Assembly (NCBI GenBank): GCA_049999805.1
Contig: JBNGIO010003079.1
Location: forward strand, 1-64,000
DNA from: Folioceros fuciformis
Taxonomy: Eukaryota > Anthocerotophyta > Anthocerotopsida > Anthocerotales
Direction: 5' to 3'
Length of the DNA: 64,000 bases
Part shown: one piece after another, positions 48,178-59,100 of the stretch
Layout of the letters: every line of letters begins with the position of its first letter
Numbering within the stretch: the stretch's first letter is position 1
Notes under the pieces: generated by a model
What the model was told of the DNA's origin: nothing
What the model saw: only the letters and a program-made list of their open reading frames with translations
The model's database searches: none
Translations under genes and position numbers: made by a program

Positions 48178-48759
48178 ACTCGATGTTCCTAACATGACCT
48201 CTTCGCTTTTCAGACAACCACAGGTCTGCGTAGTGCAGCCTGCACCTGTCATTTGCAGGCACGCACTTCTGCACTGCCAACTTCCGCCTTTGCCCCCCGT
48301 ACCGTTTCACACAACGGCTCGTGACCTAATGAAGGTGTGGAGATTGGAGATCTTACTTGGATGGATACAGAGCTAGGATTTGCATCCAAATTTTGCTCAA
48401 AAGGTCACTAAACGGAATCCACCTAATTTTAGTATGTATTACCTATATAATGGGTCCTAGTCCCTTTCTTTTTTTTAAAATTTGTCTTAATACAAAATCA
48501 AAGAAATGGAGATGTTGGGACCTTAGCGAAGAAGCCAAAGTGGTGCTTTTTGTTTTTGACGAGAAGTTGGAGCACAGGTGTATCTATATGTGATCCGTTT
48601 CCGGACTTAAGCAGGGCGACAAGCCGTAGAGGAAGGCAATAAATTGCAGTCCCCAGGATGCAAGGCTATCCTAGGGTTTGAGCTGGTAAGTCGTAGCTCC
48701 AGACAAGCTCGTAGTGTGAGCAAGGAGAGGAGAGGGAAGGTGAGAGTCGGAGGGGAGGG
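48178..48759. other. Intergenic between PPR and symplekin-like gene
   Basis: About 580 bp with no coding frame I can support; it should hold the PPR 3' UTR and the promoter/5' UTR of the next gene. Confidence 0.5.
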
Positions 48760-51700
48760 ATGGCCGCCGAGGGCGACCGCGTGAGGGCCCGAGCGCGCGT
48801 CCAGGTGATGGCGCTGATGCACGAATGCAGACACGCCGAGGACTGGAAGTGCAAGCAGGAAAGCCTGCAGCGCGCTCTGGACCTGGTGCTGCAGGAGGTG
48901 CCGGAGCAGCTCACGAAGCTGTTGCAGCTCCTGCTGGAGGAGCTGCATGGAGGCGGTTGGGAGCGGCGGAGTTATCTGGCGAAAGTGATGGAGCTCGTAG
49001 GGTGCAGGTTCTTCAACGAGGTGCCCGTAATGGTTACGATCATGCTGCCGACCCTGGTGCTGCTGCTGCGGGATCACGTTCCTGAGGTGGTGATGGAGGC
49101 CATGGTTGCAGCTCAGAAGCTCTTGAAACGCGGCTTCCGGGAGCTGGTTGTGCAGGAGAGGGAAGCCGGGAAGGTGGATGACTCGCTGGTTGAGGTCTGG
49201 CGGAGAATGGTTGGCGTGAAGGAGTTGGTGGCTCCTATGCTCGGCGCTAGCCATGATGTTCGGGTGCGCTCGCGCGCGGTGAAGTATTTCGAGCACCAGG
49301 CGTTGCTCTTCTCGCCGGATCCTGAGAGGTCTGGGAAAGAGGAGGAGTGTAGTGTGGCGTGGATCGAGGGACGGGTGCACCCCGTGCTGGTCGTGAGTGA
49401 ATTAGGGCAAGAAGCTGCGAACAGCGTGGATCTGCTGTTGACCATGTTGCGGGAGCCCGCGGCTTCGAAGTTGACCAGTACTTTGGTGCTGGTGCTGTTT
49501 AACAGCTTGGAAAGCATTGCTAGGAGGCGGCCGAGTTTGTTGAAGACGATCCTGCCGGGGTTGATGGATTTCGCGCCACGGTGTGAAGGTTTGAAGGAGG
49601 TCCTGGGTCGGGAATGTCTCATGGCGAACGTGATGCGATGTCTGTGGATCAATTTGAACCGCCTCCTTAAGTATTGCCAGATTTGTGCTCCAGACTTGCA
49701 CAAGCGGTTGGTGCCGCTGGTGAGAGAGATGCAGTCGGAATTTATGCCTCGACTCAGCCGAGGCCAGCGGGTAGAAAACGAGAGGGGCGGTATGGATCGG
49801 CGGGCAAGGTTGCAGGCATCTTCTTCCTCTGCTAACCCGGAGCCGGAGCTTGATCCTGGTTATCTGGATGGGGTGCGGAAGCGGGCTTTCACGCAGGAGA
49901 ATGGGGGGGCCAGGGTTGAGGGAGCCGTCGATCGTGCTAAACGATCCAAGCTGAGCGCAGGTGAGCAGGAGTTAGACTCGGCGACCAAGGTTCAGCAGGT
50001 CGTGCGATCGGATGCACAGGATGGTAGGATTCCTCAGCAGGAGTCTATGGAAGTGCAGCAGGAGCTGGTTGAAACCCAGCAGAAGCAGGTTGAAAGCCAG
50101 CAGGAGCAGGTTGAAGCCCAGCAGGAGCATATGCTGCCTCCGGAGCAGAGCCAACTCCAGCAGCTGATCGGCATGATCGCCGCAATGTTAGCAGGAGGAG
50201 AGCAAGGGGCGCAGTCATGTAGGATTCTGGTTGACAGTTTGACCACAGACATGCTGGTCGACGTATGTATTGCGAATTTCGTTCACCTGCCGGCAGTTCG
50301 TCCCCCGGAAGACATATTTAGTGCGAATTTGGCTCAATTGCCGGGAGTTGGTCCCTCGGAAGAAAGTGATTCCGAGCCCAGTTCAGCAGACCACACATCA
50401 GGGCCGGCCGATGTGTTGCCTGCCGTCCCGGTTGTGGAGCCACAGCGTACAGCACCGGAGGAGGAAATTTTTGTTTTGGACGTCGTGCCTGCTCCTACGT
50501 CCGCAGGCAGCACTGCACAGGCATTGCTGCCTCAGGCCTTGTCAGCTGACCAGACAGCGAGCTCACCTGTGACAAGGAGCGAAGAAGTGAACAGCGTGAG
50601 AGACCCGAGAGCCGCAACGGCCATAGCCACCGAAGCCACGACAGTGAGTGTCACTAGGGACACAACACCTAGTAACGGGACTCAGCCGGCAGCAGATCTG
50701 CCCAGGGCTAGGTTTGTCCCAATGAGGCTGGGGAGGGAATCACCCTCAGGATCAGAAATCAAGGAGAAAGGCAGCGATAGTGAATCACACCTCAGCCCTG
50801 CAGCACTTCCTCCCTACAGCACATGGCAAGCAACAGCAGCAGCAGCTACAGCAATTCCTCCAGATCCTCGAGGCGTCGAGGCAGACACTGGTAGCCAACA
50901 GGCAGAATCTACAGTAGAAAATGGCCCCGAGCATGAAAGGGTGCCGAATAGTGGCATCACTCCCTCGGGAGATGTAACCACGGATGAGCCACAAGATCTT
51001 TGCAAAGCATCTGTTGAGCGCATTCGACAAAGCTACATGGCAACTTCAGGTGATGGGGGCTTGCAGGCTGGTTTGATTTCTCTTCTTGAAGGTAACGCCT
51101 CCGCGCCTGTTTTCAAAGATTATTATTCGCGTCACGACGGACATGCTCTGGCCATGGACGTCCTTGCTCGCATTTGCAATTCATCAGGTGACCGTGCGGC
51201 CTACGAGTTCTTCTTCGGAAGACTCTGCCATCGCATCTTGCACGCCTTCCCTCCAGACTCCATGCTCCTCGCCAAGCTAGTGTTTGAGGCCCCGCAAGTT
51301 CCAGCATCCACCCTTTCCCTCCTGAACAGCCTCCGCCAATCCGAGGGCCGGATTGGGCAACTTCTGTTCATCATCGGCCTGCTCTTCAGGCGGGATCGAC
51401 CTGACGAATTCCGTATGCGAAAACAATGTCTGGAGTTTGTGCTTCACTGCGCAATTCACGGATTCAGTTCGCTGCGATGCGGCGCGATCGAATTGGTGGT
51501 GAAGGAGCTGCACAGCCTGCCTTGGTTCTCAGGAAGGATAGAGACCTTTGCGATAGCGGTCCTCGACCAATCGAAGTTAGTTCAGGGGAACAACGTTAAG
51601 ACAGTCGCGCTGTACATGGAGCTTTGCCGCCAAAAGGCCGAATTGTTGGCCGCTTTGTTCCCAATTTATGGGAGTCCCTCGGCGTCGTCGACCTTCCGAC

Positions 51701-52056
51701 ACGCCGTTAAATCCCAAATTACTGAAGTTGTCAGAGTCATCCGAAGGAGCCCGTCTGTGTCGGTCCTGAAGCAAATTATAAACAAATATCGACATGCATC
51801 AGGGTGCCAACATTTGATCAAGCTTATGGATGATCCCGAGGCTAACACAGGGACGATGGTGGTGAGGGGCAAGGAGGTGACGAGAAAATCAAGGGGAGGT
51901 GATGGCGGACAGGGAAGGGAAAAGAGAGGTGACAAGGGGCAGGGAAAGGAACGTTACAAAGGAGAGAAGGAAAACGGGGACGAAAGGGGCGGTAATGAGG
52001 AGAAGGGAAAAAGTTGCAGGGTCTCCGAGAGAAAGGGAAAAGGAGCAAAAGGCTGA
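48760..52056 (+). CDS. Diverged symplekin-like protein, single exon
   Basis: Symplekin (Pta1; plant ESP4) is a HEAT-repeat scaffold in the cleavage-polyadenylation complex. This 1098-aa protein shares the N-terminal HEAT region with the gene at 56144: residues 60-140 (SYLAKVMELVGCRFFNEVPV, LVLLLRDHVPEVVMEAMVAA), SELGQEAANSVDLLLTMLRE and LNRLLKYCQICAPD. The middle is degenerate, with a Gln/Glu heptad-like repeat (VETQQKQ, VESQQEQ, VEAQQEH; about residues 430-460). A weaker match resumes with AVKSQITEVVRVIRRSPSV. It then departs: the symplekin C-terminal domain is absent and the last about 70 residues are a Lys/Arg/Gly/Glu-rich tail. Start ATG 48760, stop 52054-52056. It may be a degenerating or neofunctionalised copy; the long open frame suggests it is still translated. 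Confidence 0.8.
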   Translation: MAAEGDRVRARARVQVMALMHECRHAEDWKCKQESLQRALDLVLQEVPEQLTKLLQLLLEELHGGGWERRSYLAKVMELVGCRFFNEVPVMVTIMLPTLVLLLRDHVPEVVMEAMVAAQKLLKRGFRELVVQEREAGKVDDSLVEVWRRMVGVKELVAPMLGASHDVRVRSRAVKYFEHQALLFSPDPERSGKEEECSVAWIEGRVHPVLVVSELGQEAANSVDLLLTMLREPAASKLTSTLVLVLFNSLESIARRRPSLLKTILPGLMDFAPRCEGLKEVLGRECLMANVMRCLWINLNRLLKYCQICAPDLHKRLVPLVREMQSEFMPRLSRGQRVENERGGMDRRARLQASSSSANPEPELDPGYLDGVRKRAFTQENGGARVEGAVDRAKRSKLSAGEQELDSATKVQQVVRSDAQDGRIPQQESMEVQQELVETQQKQVESQQEQVEAQQEHMLPPEQSQLQQLIGMIAAMLAGGEQGAQSCRILVDSLTTDMLVDVCIANFVHLPAVRPPEDIFSANLAQLPGVGPSEESDSEPSSADHTSGPADVLPAVPVVEPQRTAPEEEIFVLDVVPAPTSAGSTAQALLPQALSADQTASSPVTRSEEVNSVRDPRAATAIATEATTVSVTRDTTPSNGTQPAADLPRARFVPMRLGRESPSGSEIKEKGSDSESHLSPAALPPYSTWQATAAAATAIPPDPRGVEADTGSQQAESTVENGPEHERVPNSGITPSGDVTTDEPQDLCKASVERIRQSYMATSGDGGLQAGLISLLEGNASAPVFKDYYSRHDGHALAMDVLARICNSSGDRAAYEFFFGRLCHRILHAFPPDSMLLAKLVFEAPQVPASTLSLLNSLRQSEGRIGQLLFIIGLLFRRDRPDEFRMRKQCLEFVLHCAIHGFSSLRCGAIELVVKELHSLPWFSGRIETFAIAVLDQSKLVQGNNVKTVALYMELCRQKAELLAALFPIYGSPSASSTFRHAVKSQITEVVRVIRRSPSVSVLKQIINKYRHASGCQHLIKLMDDPEANTGTMVVRGKEVTRKSRGGDGGQGREKRGDKGQGKERYKGEKENGDERGGNEEKGKSCRVSERKGKGAKG

Positions 52057-52222
52057 GGTGATGAGGGACTAGGAACTTGGTGAAAGTTTTCAGGGAGGTG
52101 ATCAGAGGCAGCGACGGAAAACGTGGAGCTTCAGAGTGGACGACCTTGCTTGTGACCCACATTTGTAGGTACCGTTCTTCGTGGGTGGATTGGGAACTGA
52201 CTGACTTGTGCAACATTGTTGT

Positions 52223-53611
52223 TTAGCTTTTGTGTTCCCCTTTCCCAGCAAGCAGAGGGGGAAGAATGGAGATGATGCCGATGAAGAAGAGCGTTGCCAC
52301 CGTCTTGAAGTCGTATAGTTCTGCGAAGGATTGCAGTTCTCCTAAGGAGAGACCAGCCTGTTTAGACACACCAGTAGTGATGCAGGGTTAGTGACAGGCA
52401 CAGCGGTGACGGGCAGCAGGAAAGGGAAAGCAGAGAAGAGAGGGCAAGTGAATTACTTACCCTGACGGTGACGAAGGCAGCAGGAATGAGGCCGATGAAG
52501 GTTGCCAGGAAGAAGGTGGAGTAAGGAATGCCCACGATGGGAGATGCAACGTTGATGAAAGTGTTAGGAAGAGTCGGGGTTATGCGTAGGAATAGCATGT
52601 AGTTGAGGAGGCTGCTCTTCCTCTTGGAGACCTGGAATCCGAGGCAGTTTCGGACATTCCGTGAGGCACAACCAACAATGAGTGGAAAGGAAGCGGAGAA
52701 GGAGTGAGCAACAGGACTAGGAGGAGTTATGAACCTCGTCCCGAAAGAGTTGCAGCTTGTCAGGCCACATCCAGAATGCGATGGGCTTGCCGATGTGCAC
52801 AGACAGGTAGTAGCAGGCTGAAGCTCCGGCTGTGGCTGTGATGACCACCAGAACAAGGCCCGGTACGACCCCGAACAAGGCTCCAGCAAGCAACGACATG
52901 AAAATGGTGCCTGGAATCATAAAAGTCTGCATGAAGACATAGGTGACGAAGTACCCCAGCACAACCTGTGCAGTGTAGTCCTCAGAATAAGCTGCCAAGT
53001 AGTCCCTACAGTGAGGTCACAACAGCTCACTGTCAAAACTCCATTAACTCACAGTACAGTGCTCACACATGACTCCTGCACAGTTCAGGTCTTTCTTTCT
53101 TCAACGCATTCACAGTTTAGGTCTCCGTTCTTGAACAAGGAGTTCTGCATACACACCGTCAACTCGATTGAACAACAATAAAAGTGGAACTCAGCTTCAA
53201 GCCTTTGTTTCTCTTCCACTACGAGTATCCTCGTACTGAAAAACCATGCGAACACAACTCTTCTTTCCCATCTTTTTCTATAATAAATTCCACTTGACAT
53301 ATTCAACACAACATGCAACCACATCTGGGTGTGCCCTCGTACCTGAGACTACGAAGCTCATCGATCGTCCTTGGGAATTCTAGCCGGCTGTAGTCCACAG
53401 ACGGCATGGTGAAGTAAATCGCGGACAATAAAACCGCGTAGGCCAGAAACAGTGAAGAGACTGCCATCATTTCCTTGCGAGTCAGAGGACTGCTGCTCCT
53501 CTTCTGCTGCCGCCCACTGGCCTTCAAATCGGCCTCCAATTTCCTCTCTTCCTCCGTCTCATCTCTGCCCGATGTGGTTGCAGCTGCGGCCAATCTGCTC
53601 CTTTCAGTCAT
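52223..53611 (-). CDS. VTT-domain (TMEM41/DedA-like) membrane protein
   Basis: VTT-domain proteins of the TMEM41B/DedA superfamily move phospholipids between membrane leaflets and, in plants and animals, act in the ER or secretory pathway. Four exons: about 53611-53342 (cytosolic charged N-terminus, first membrane helix MMAVSSLFLAYAVLLSAIYF), 53009-52737 (FMIPGTIFMSLLAGALFG, the re-entrant loop motif, then VVPGLVLVVITATAGASACY and AFWMWPDKLQLFRDE), about 52631-52462 (LNYMLFLRITPTLPNTFINV, ASPIVGIPYSTFFLATFIGL), and about 52347-52223 (LSLGELQSFAELYDFKTVAT, LFFIGIISILP), ending at TAA 52223. The order fits the plant TMEM41-like family. It converges with the symplekin-like gene, 166 bp apart. 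Confidence 0.9.
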
Positions 53612-54282
53612 CTTGTGTCTGCCAGTCCCGCATTAACACACCACACTTGTTACGGAGAGGGCGACCTCCCTACTCAACCCCAACCCCGAACCTTGGTCAG
53701 CAGGCATAGCGATGGGCTCGTTTCCGCTCCACGAAGCAAGAGCCCTTGCTCCTCCTGTCCTCCGAGTCAAGGTCACGGCAGAGACAATGCTCTCCATCCT
53801 CTTGCATGCTACCAGATCTAAGACGGGAATCAAACTCCTACACACGATCATATTCCGTTTAACCACTTCATCTCCTGCAGGTAAATTTCATTTCATGTTT
53901 CACGCCATCATAGGCAATGCTAATTTTGGCCGACAGTAACAGCTTCAAAGCTCCAAAGATGCTGTTCTTCAGGAACGCATACTCTGGGTCGCTCAGTGCA
54001 GATGTGTTCATTACGTTCTACGGCTTTTAGTGCAGGTCTTTACAACGAGAAGCGGACATACTTCATTGGAAAGACGGAAACCAGCTACCCACCAAGAAGA
54101 AGAGGGATAATTTACTCAAGGGCACTTTTGTCAGGCCACTCAAAAGTATCAATCACCCAAAGAACTTAGAACCATTTTTGCCAATGCCTTCTACAGGGCA
54201 ACGGATACCCTCTAGCCAAAGAAAGTAATAAGGAAGGGGACGGACTAGTTCTTGGTGAACCCTTTGCCCATGGTTTTCCCAG

Positions 54283-54961
54283 GTCTCAATAGCAAAGGGG
54301 GATGAGTCTCAATAGCAAAGGGGATGAAGGTGTGCGGTCTTCGGCCCATCTTGGGGGCGTTAAGAATCACATGTTTGCAAACATCGTCCCAGATTAGGTC
54401 ACTAATAACCACATTTGCAAGAGATTAGGTCACTAATAACCACATTTGCAACAATACAAATGGATTGATCTAAAGGGAAAACGTTAGTGAGCTGGGTGTA
54501 AAGGTGCCCACTACATGGGGGCATCTTTAGTGAAAAAACCTTCCTTCACTAATGATAGAAAACATGAGGTCCCAAAACATTGTGCACAGCTATAATATAG
54601 CTACCCACATGCCAACATTGTGCACAGCTATAATATAGCTACCCACATGCCTAATATCAGGCCAAGTGTGTTCCTGTGTCAACAAGAGGGGCCCTATAAC
54701 TACACGCAAAAGGAGAGCAAGCAAAGCATGGACTACTTGCAAGCCCCATTGAAAATGCAGTACAAAGGAAAATGTTGTTGTTGCGGGCGTGCAACACTTA
54801 GATACTAAGATGAGTACAAAGGAAAATGTTGTTGTTGCGGGCGTGCAACACTTAGATACTAAGATGACGTAGAAGCCACTAACCAGCTCTCTTTCCTAAG
54901 GAAGTATGGAGATTTATGTCACTAACCAGCTCTCTTTCCTAAGGAAGTATGGAGATTTATG
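54283..54961. repeat. Cluster of five two-copy tandem duplications
   Basis: Five adjacent but unrelated duplications, each in exactly two nearly perfect copies: 23 bp (from 54283 and 54306), 31 bp (54391 and 54422), 38 bp (54577 and 54615), 54 bp (54760 and 54814) and 43 bp (54877 and 54920). Together they occupy much of 680 bp. Because the copies are almost identical, they are recent or maintained. Confidence 0.9.
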
Positions 54962-55149
54962 ATTCTCAGTGAGCTTAGAAATGGGGGAGTGCCAATTGTA
55001 AATGCAAACAATGTTTCTCTTATATACATGAGTCAAGCCTTTAAAGGCCATCCTTGGTAAGAGAGGAAAGGATTTGCAGGATATGCAAATTGAGGAGAAG
55101 AATTGGCCAGACTTAAGGAGGCTTGCAAAGGAGAAACTCCCCCTTCAAT

Positions 55150-55415
55150 GCTTGTGATGCACTTCGAAGAGGATGCAATCAAAAGAATGCAACATCATCA
55201 TGTAGTGATTAATGTGGTATGGTGTGCTTGTTATGCATTTCTAAGAGGATGCACCCCAGAGAATGCACTCCAGAGAATGCAACACCATTAGTGAATGCAC
55301 TCCAGTGAATGAACCATGTGATGTGTTGTGATTGTGATGCACTTCCAACGGGATGCACTCAAGAGTATAGTACCATCACGCAATGATTGATGTGTAATGT
55401 AGTGTGGTGTGAATA
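55150..55415. repeat. Degenerate tandem repeat, about 3 copies
   Basis: The phrase T.ATGCA.TTC followed by GGATGCA recurs near 55156, 55227 and 55333 with GAATGCA and AATGTG neighbours. Copies are diverged and irregularly spaced (roughly 70-105 bp). Confidence 0.5.
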
Positions 55416-56143
55416 GTTATTAACTATTGAACCATGTATAAGTACGATGTTTAGTGGCACAACAAGTCAGAGAACAAGATGTGGGTAAAGAGAGCCTAGT
55501 GATGCTAAATCACTAATTACACAATCAAAGGGGCCTAAGCATATGTTGTTTCTCCAAAAGCTGTGCAGATATTGCTTCTCCAAAAGTTGTACAAGGCTCT
55601 TGTACAAATCTCTTAGCTTAGACAACAAAAACTAGAGACTGAACAATTGTATGAAAAAGGTACCCCAATAGAAGGAGGGGATAGGTGAGATGCACACCAA
55701 ATCCCCCACCAAAATATTTCTAAATGAATGTGGAGCCCAACTACGACCGCAACCACGTTGGAGACCGACCATGACACAATGTAATCCCTCCATGAAGAAA
55801 GATAACACCTTTTGCACTTAAGGGGAAGAGGTAAAGAGGAACAACAATCCAAAGTGGTTATGCGGAATAATAAATTGGAGAGGAAATGTAACCTGGTGAG
55901 CGATAGAAGCTGAGTCGGGCGCCTATGTGGATCACAACAAACAGCATACTGTACGTACGTACGCATATATATGTTGGTAGTGGGCCAACGTCGAACACTA
56001 AACGCTAGCCTAGGGTTGATGTTATTGCTTCGTTTGCCGGCACTAGGCCGAGGGTGCGATGACGACGACGGGCTGGAGGGGCAGGAAGGACGAGGCCTGT
56101 AGGATCTGAGCGGCGCGGTGGATCGGGGACAGCGCCAGCCGCC

Positions 56144-59100
56144 ATGGCGTCGGTGCGAGAGCAGGCGGTTGCTCTGCTCAACGACGCCAAGCTCCAGGCG
56201 GACTCGTCGTCCAGGGTGGATCACCTGAAGCAGTTGATGGAGCTGGTGCTGTACCGGGATCCCGACCTGCTGGGGGAGTTCGTGCCGCACTTGCTGGAAT
56301 TCCAGTGTGAGCGGGGCTGGTTCCTGCGGAAGTACCTGGCGGAGGTGGTGGAGCTGGTAGGCATGAAGTTCTTGAAGCACGTCCCGGTGATGGTGCCGGC
56401 TCTGCTGACGCTACTGAGGGATTCGGCGGCTGCGGTTGTGCAGCGGGCCATCATCACCGCCACGCATCTCTTCGGCTACACCTTCGAGCAGCTGGTTTTG
56501 CAGGGGATCTACTCACGGCAGGTGGAGAAGTGGCTGGTTGATGCCTGGGCGGGCATGCTGAAGGTGAAGGAGGTGGTGCTCACCACCGTGGTGTTTGACG
56601 GCAACGACGTGATCCGGCTGCATGCCATCAAGTTCGTGGAGAGCGCCATTCTGCTGTTCACGCCGGATCCTAACAGCTCGGCCCGGCCCTCGCTGCAGGC
56701 GGAGGGCGCGTCCAAGGAGTGCAACGTGGCGTGGATCTCGGGAGGTCATCCCATCCTCGGCGCCAGTGAATTAGGTCAAGAAGCCAGCCGGAGCCTGGGG
56801 TTGCTTCTGGGCCAATTGAGGGCTCCAGATGTGTCGTCTCTTCCCGGCCCTGTCGCCATTGTCTTGTTGAACAGCTTAGGTAATATTGCAAAGAAAAGGC
56901 CCACCCTTTTCGGAAGAATTCTGCCTGTCTTGATTGCTTTAGGTCCCAATTGCGACGCCATCAAGGGATCTCAGGTCACCAGCGTCATCCACACTCTTAG
57001 AACCAATTTGCTAGGGTTGCTCAAGTGCACGCATCCCGGAGCTGCTCCCTGGCGAGAGCGCCTGGTCGACGCGCTGCGGGCGATGAACGCCGGGGACTCT
57101 GCGGAAGCCGCCCTTCGCCAGGTCGGACGGGTGCTGCGTGGGGCTGACAGGGAACCGGGAGGGGTTGTGGATCGACGACCTGCCGCTCCTGCTGCCAAGG
57201 ATGAGCGGTTGCAGGTTTCCTCGTCTCTCTTCATCAACTCCACGGACGCTGGGCGCAAGAGAGCCATGGTGCACGAGAATGGGAGTCAGGCAGGGGATGT
57301 GGAGGATTTGGTCAAAAGGTTGAGGCCGAATCCTTCGGCTGCTGCTGGTGCTGCGATGGCTTCCTATCTCTCGCATATGCAATCGGAGGGGCAGCGTAGG
57401 GTTCTGGGATTGAACGGGAAGGGAGCGGGAGCGGTCTCCCTGCAGCAGCAGATCAATTCCATGATCGCAAATGTGGTGTCGCAGGGGGGGCCGTATGAGG
57501 CGACCGTCGATGTGCTCATCGGCAGCATCCCGCCGGAAGTGCTTGTGGACATTGTCGTCGGTAATATGATTTACTTGCCCACGCGCCCGCCTGCGCAATC
57601 TTTAAATCCCGCGGCCGATTCCGCATATTCTGTGGACGGACCAGCCGCGACGGCTGGCCTGCGATTCCAGCAGTCTTCGTCGCATTTTGTTGTCGACGGT
57701 CGGCCGCAGCATCTGGAATCCCGTTTGCAACCTGATCTTCGGCGGGATCCAAGACGTGGGCTGGTTGCGGGGACCAGTCCATCTTTAGAGATAGACGCGG
57801 GAGTAGGAGGAGTTGCGGGCGTAGGGGCAGTAGTAGCGAAAATCGAGAGAGCGGATCTGGTGAAGATAGAGGAGTCGACATACCCTGGCAGCAGAGATCC
57901 CAGGGGAGCGGGTCGGGGTCAGGCATCTCATTTGCCTACGGCTAAATTCAGGCCTATGCCCATCAAAGTGGAGTCAGTTGACAATGCCCCTCAAGCTCAA
58001 GGAAGTGAGGATGGAGCATCTTCAGCAATGGGTTTATACGGAGATCTTTTAAGGCCCCCTTTAGTCATATCTGCTCACTCCGTTCCCCCTTCACATATCC
58101 TCAGGCTTGAGGATCTCACCACTGCGCTCAGTGCTGCTAAAGAGGGACAGCGTAGTGTTGCGACGTCCGTACCAGGGCCTATACCTGTTCTCCCTCTCCA
58201 CGTTGAGCAGCAGTCTGCCCTTTGCAAGAGGGCTGTCATGCGAATTTTGGAGAGTTACAAGGCTGTTGAAGCTGCGGGGAGAGGTGACTTGCGCATGGCA
58301 ACGCTTGCTCGATTGGTGTCTCAGTCTCGAGAGGATGGTGTGCTGGATGTGTTCCGGAAGTATTTGTTGGCAGATTATCATGGCCACAAGGGTCATGAAC
58401 TTGCTTTACATGTGCTCTATCAGCTCTATGTGGGGCAAGCTTTCGATTCGGACAGCCCTCCAAACCTTTCGGAGATACATCCTGCTTATGAGAGTTTCCT
58501 TCTCTCACTGGCTGAAGGTCTCAAAGACACACTGCCTCCTTCTGACAAGTCTTTGAGTAGATTATTTGCAGAGTCACCAGTGCTACCTGGATCAGGTCTC
58601 AGGTTGCTCGAAGGTCTTTGCATTCCCTCCTCTCAGGTAAGGGATGAGAAGGAAGTTTTGAGTGCCGAACGCATAACCCAGGGGCTAAGTATTATTTGGA
58701 GTCTCATTCTGCAGAGGCCTCCAGTCAGGGAGACCTGTTTAAGAATTGCACTGCAGTGTGCAGTACACGAGCATGAGGCTGTAAGAACTAAGGCTATCCG
58801 ACTTGTTGCAAACAAGTTGTTTCCTCTTAGCTATGTTGCACCCAAGATAGAGACCTTTGCAACAGACATGTTGCTTTCTGTTGTTGATCCGAGAGAAGTG
58901 CCTGGTAAGGTACAGGACAGCATGGATGTAGATGCATCGACCATAGTACAGGATATGGAAACCAAGATGATGAGTGACCAGGTGAATGGCGTGGAAGCGA
59001 AACAGAGTGACGTTTTGGGTTCTGTTGTTGCTGATGAGATGACTGGTGGGGATGATGGTCAGAGGAGCAAGAGCAACCCAGCTGTGACAACGGCAGAGGC

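Larger units (their letters stand above)
53612..56143. other. Repeat-rich intergenic region upstream of symplekin
   Basis: Holds the promoter of the VTT gene, a cluster of five tandem duplications (54283-54961), a degenerate roughly 80-bp repeat (55150-55415) and the symplekin promoter/5' UTR. No coding frame with a domain; the 255-codon frame on the minus strand at about 55.6-56.4 kb is antisense to symplekin and has no family match. Confidence 0.55.

Noticed and set aside
55613-56380. 255-codon open frame opposite the symplekin start
   Set aside because: Its N-terminal part is the antisense of symplekin's first 240 bases; the rest lies in AT-rich intergenic DNA.
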